NCBI GenBank assembly: GCA_040357565.1 | Contig: JBDODJ010000163.1 | DNA from: Cercozoa sp. M6MM | Lineage: Eukaryota > Endomyxa: Ascetosporea | Direction: 5' to 3' (one strand) | Length of the DNA: 24,096 nucleotides | Part shown: piece by piece, positions 20,244 to 24,096 of the stretch | How the letters are laid out: each line of letters begins with the position of its first letter | Numbering within the stretch: the stretch's first letter is position 1 | Made by a program: the position numbers and the translations under genes | Notes under the pieces: generated by a model | Told to the model about the DNA's origin: nothing | What the model saw: the letters and a program-made list of their open reading frames with translations, nothing else | The model's database searches: none

Positions 20244-20779
20244 ATGGACCAAACCCGCCAACTAGGCACAACCTCCAAAACCACTACCGAAAATACACCC
20301 CAAGTGATGGTTAGAATAGGAGAAAAACGAAACAGAGCCTTGGCTGATATACAAGGACAGAGAGCGTAAACAACCGCAATAAAAGAACAAGACACGCAGA
20401 AAATATCAGAGAAGAGAGAGACCACCCAAACGACGAGATCGAGATACCAGGTATGAGAGAGATTGGAATAGAAACCTATGAGAGTGATGACAACAATGAC
20501 AACGATCGTCACATTGATGAGATAGTTATACCCGACATGAGAGAAATAGGCCTAGAAGCATACATGATAGAACAAGAGGAAATCCTGGAACCTGAGACAG
20601 GACAGAAAAGAATAAAAGAACTGTACGAACGCGCAGACAAACGAGTTAAGCACAGTGCACCGCAAAACGCACACTCAACGGGGCAACGATACAGCAGGCC
20701 TTCAGGCGGGCAAAGATCGGGGCCCTACAGAACCACGCTGAAAGAAGTACGAAACTACGCATCCTACACCAAAACGTGA
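20244..20779 (+). pseudogene. LINE ORF1 region, in two frames
   Basis: A short frame starts at ATG 20244 and stops at 20367-20369. A second frame (open from 20348, first ATG 20453) continues to TGA at 20777-20779. The two overlap by about 20 nt, so a single frame change would join them into one ORF1-like protein. The second part is acidic and holds a repeated motif, MREIGIETYES and MREIGLEAY, about 31 residues apart, then a basic Ser/Arg/Gly-rich end. I see no CCHC knuckle or RRM. It may be a frame-damaged ORF1 or two separate readings. Confidence 0.45.
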
Positions 20780-23700
20780 ACACCTTCAACAAGGAAAAAC
20801 AACAGGAAATATTGAGCAGCATATACTGCCTGCAACCCGAAGAAAGGCCGGACATCGTATGCTTAAGCGAAACCAGACACAACAACCCACCGCAAAGACT
20901 AAACGAATACGCACTGGTCGCCTCCATCGCGCCAAAACTATCCAAAGAAGACAACAAGACACTCCGAGAAGGCACACTGATATACAGCAAACACAAAGCA
21001 CTGCTACACATTGTTGGTGCCTGGAACCCAGAAACATCCTCGTACATCCACCTAAGAGTGGGACAACATAAGAGAACGAGATTCCATCTATGGTACGCTT
21101 ACATCCACCCAACCGACAGAAACTGCAAGGAACAAATGCAGCAACTGACAACTGACTTCAAGGAATTCCACAGCAGAACACAGGAGCCTGGTCTCATTCT
21201 TGGCGACCTCAATGCAAAACACGCCAAGTGGTGTGCACATACCAGAGATCAAGCTGGATACTCCCAGGAACACGTAGACAACGGTACAACGAGAACCACA
21301 TCAGCGCGGGCGAACAAGCAAGGCATTGCCCTACAAGAAGCAATAGCTGAAAATGACTGGGAGATACTCAACAAGTACACTCCAACCCACAGCTACAGAG
21401 TCCGAGGAGAGGCAGAGGCCAAGCCCAGAACAACGATAGACCTCGCGATAGCTGACAGTGTCATCTCAGCACAATCTACAATATCGGTCTACGATCACCT
21501 GCACTTCCTATACAGCGACCACCACGCTGTTATGGTCACAGTAGAACGAGCAGTGCGTAAACCAAAACACACCATACAAAGAAAGAACTACAAGAAGATA
21601 GATCTCCAAAAATACAAAGAACATGAATCGATTCGACTGCTATCACAAGAGAGAGATGTGGACAACATCGAGCAAATCAATGACACAGTCGAAGACATCA
21701 CCAAAGCCATGCAGGAAGCCATAGAAGAGGCAACACCAACCAAAATAATCACCCAACACTCATGCCTAGGCATATCGGTCGACTCGATAAAAATCAAGAG
21801 GAACACATATAGCACCATGAAACTCATTAAGGAACTGAAAAACAAAAATGAAGATGCGTCTGAACTCGAAGCACTCCTCAAAAACATGAGAAAACAACTC
21901 AGACAAAGCCTTCGCATTGATAGACAAGCACTATGGCAGGAGAGAGTGGCCAGACTAAACGCACACACAACAATCGGGGAGACCACTCGACTACTGAGAA
22001 ACATCAATGACAGAGAAACAAATGGCGCTACCAGAGCCTCAACAATTGAGGGTGCCTCAGAAGACAAAGCCATCGCAGAGATCTTCGCAGAACACTTACA
22101 AAAGAAAACCACACTAGACTGGTCCCAATTCGCAATGTACAATGAAGTACTCGGAGAGAACAGATTTGCACAACAACACCAAGAGGTGTTACAACAAGCA
22201 GCACAACTGCAACAAGCACCAAAACTATGGACGATGGACGAACTGGAAGCTGCAATCAACACTCTTCCGCCATTCAAGGCACCTGGCAGAGACAAAATCA
22301 TGAACCACCACATCATACACCTACCAGATGAGACCAAACAACTGCTACTGAAGGTCTACAATGCCTGTCTCACACATGGGTACTTCCCGAAGGCATGGAA
22401 ACATGCAACTATAGTGATGCTACCCAAGCCTGGCAAGGACTGTACAAAGGCAGCTTCCTACCGACCCATCTCGCTGCTGCCGTGCCTCGGCAAGCTAAGT
22501 TTACTGGACAAACTCATGAACGAGAGAGCATCCCAACAAATGAACACACAGTATGTATCCAAGTACCAATCTGGGTGGAAACAACACATGTCAACGCTAG
22601 ACACACTGGCTTACATACAACAGCAGGCAGAAATGGCAAAGAAAGCAGGAGAATACATGACAGTCATTAGTCTAGACATCAAAGGCTTCTTCGACAAGCT
22701 CCACAAAGAGGGCGCAATCATTGCCCTGTCCAAACATGTGAATGGCAACGAACTGCTACTCATGGAGTCCTTCCTCTCAGACAGAACTATCTCGGTGAGA
22801 AGAAACGACACAGAATCAACAGACAAACAAGTCAACGGCAGTACTCCCCAAGGAGCCATCTGCAGCCCTCTACTCGCAAAGACCTTCCTCGATGACATGC
22901 ACATACAACTGCAAAGAACAGGAGAACACATGAAACGACACCCCCGAAACTATAAAATTAAAGGAGCAGTAACCACTGCACACAGTGTCGGATACGCCGA
23001 TGACTCATACGTCATAGTAAGGACAACAAAGAGATCAGACATGCAGGAAGCTTGTAAGTGCCTCTTGGACACAGCCACCACCTGGGCAAAACGCAACGGC
23101 ATGGAATTTGCACCCACAAAGACTCAGTTCATCCAACTGGGAACGAAGACAATCAGAGACCTCAAAATCAGAATGAAAACACTGTCCCACGACAACGAGA
23201 GAGAAGACATCGAGCAAGTAGACAAAATGAGAATCTTAGGTCTCCTCATAGACAGAAACCTGTCGTACGAGGCACACGCAGAGCAACTACACCACAAAAT
23301 CACTCGGAGGATCAACACACTGAAAAGACTGATATACACAAGGTCCGGACTCACACAATACCTAGCGGTACAGATCTACAAAGCATGGATACTGTCATGC
23401 GCCCGATACGGCATCGCGCTCTGGTGGCACAAAATTGGCAGCACAAAATGGAGGAGAAAACTCGAAATAACACAACGCACCGCCCTGAGGATCTGCATGA
23501 GACTACCCACGAGCTCTCCCAACGAGGCAGTGTACACCATCACCGACACAGGAACAATCGGAGAGATGGCAGAACGAGCAGAAGCGACAGAACTAATCAA
23601 TCACTACGCTAAAGAGAGCACACTGTGTCTACAAACTGACACCACACCAATTTCCGCTTGGAGAAGAGCAGCCACAAACCGCAAGATCACCGACGCTGAA

Positions 23701-24096
23701 CTGAGCGAAATACCACAAAGAAGGAGAAAGATTATCGGAAGGATCATCAAGACAGTGAACAGACCCAGAGAACACGAGACATGGTCAATACGGAAAATGG
23801 ATGCTGAACACCACAAGCACAAGTGGCTTCAACTGATACGTGACCTCTCAAACAGAGCAGAGATACAACAAGTGTACGCAACTGACGGCAGCCTTGCCGG
23901 AAGCGAAGCAGGCTACGGCTGGATATCAGGAAAACAAGTCAATGGAAGACTAAGATCTGGCAATGGCAAAGTCACCAACGCGACTATCTATGATGCAGAA
24001 AGAGTTGCCATAATGCAATGCATCAAACACGCTAAAGAAAAAGGAGAAACCCGTATCGCACTCCTGATTGACAACAAAGGAACAATCTTGCACCTG
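20650..24096 (+). CDS. LINE ORF2: endonuclease, reverse transcriptase, RNase H (3' end missing)
   Basis: The frame is open from the codon after TAA (20647-20649) to the window end, 1149 codons without a stop. The AP-type endonuclease runs from about 20746 (LRILHQNV) through LSETRH, ILGDLNAKHAKW (about 21196-21230) and the YSDHHAVMV catalytic end (about 21520). The reverse transcriptase shows PPFKAPGRDKI, SYRPISLLPCLGK, a first catalytic Asp in VISLDIKGFF (about 22670), GSTPQGAICSPLL, and the YADD box (about 22996). RNase H follows with YATDGSLAG (about 23880), an Asp-Ala-Glu, and LLIDNKG (about 24070), so three acidic catalytic residues are present before the edge. No ATG occurs in frame before 21136, which lies inside the endonuclease. 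Translation must therefore start by another route, such as frameshift or reinitiation from ORF1, which overlaps it by 130 nt. The absence of any stop suggests a young copy. Confidence 0.95.

Larger units (their letters stand above)
20130..24096 (+). mobile_element. Non-LTR retrotransposon (LINE) with RNase H, truncated by the window edge
   Basis: The element is recognised from ORF2, which has an endonuclease, a reverse transcriptase and an RNase H domain in that order on one frame. Presence of RNase H points to the I-like group of LINEs, but I do not assign a clade. The left boundary is a guess based on the shift to A-rich composition; the right end, 3' UTR and target-site duplication lie outside. 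The coding strand is A-rich, clearly unlike the GC-richer host exons. Confidence 0.93.

Noticed and set aside
21588..22337. 249-codon minus-strand ORF within the LINE
   Set aside because: It is a shadow of the uninterrupted ORF2 on the plus strand, caused by its A-rich codon use.

Overview
This is nuclear DNA from an intron-rich, gene-dense eukaryote. I could not place the species. The evidence is GT-AG introns of roughly 45-70 bp, very small exons, long TG, CT and TA microsatellites, an RNase H-bearing LINE, and a set of ordinary eukaryotic housekeeping genes. The plant/fungus/protist-type delta-12 desaturase and the compact spacing suggest a protist or alga rather than an animal. Three runs of N (6543-6642, 12767-12776, 17869-17878) are assembly gaps, all inside intronic dinucleotide arrays.

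No gene is visible as one long ORF, because almost every one is cut into exons of 24-300 nt. I rebuilt the gene models by hand from splice sites, reading phase and remembered family sequences. Seven models came out with every intron phase consistent, giving about 103 exons and 96 introns. From left to right they are: FAD2-type oleate delta-12 desaturase (2854-441, minus, 18 exons, 405 aa); a tandem C2H2 zinc-finger protein (4294-3099, minus, 7 exons, 252 aa); an unrecognised single-pass membrane protein (5355-4584, minus, 7 exons, 144 aa); LMBD1, the lysosomal cobalamin-export partner (5644-8932, plus, 23 exons, 566 aa); a doubtful small plus-strand gene (9622-10113); a CDCA7-type zinc-finger protein with PVQSQ repeats (11192-10146, minus, 2 exons, 318 aa); PITRM1/PreP, the mitochondrial presequence protease (11486-17022, plus, 33 exons, 1060 aa); and an unrecognised helical protein (17207-19461, plus, 13 exons, 388 aa).

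From about 20.1 kb the window changes character. An A-rich non-LTR retrotransposon runs off the right edge. Its ORF2 is open for 3,447 nt and carries, in order, an apurinic-like endonuclease, a YADD reverse transcriptase and an RNase H domain. It has no in-frame ATG at its beginning and overlaps an upstream ORF by 130 nt.

The genes do not form a pathway. They are independent housekeeping functions (lipid desaturation, B12 handling, mitochondrial peptide clearance, chromatin). Two pairs are divergently arranged with only about 290 bp between start codons. The most unusual points are the strong preference for GTAC at 5' splice sites, the placement of TG/CT microsatellites in front of splice acceptors, a perfect 14-bp inverted repeat around a C-rich tract at 9.05-9.22 kb, and two phase-consistent genes with no family I recognise. 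All splice models are manual and untested against RNA.
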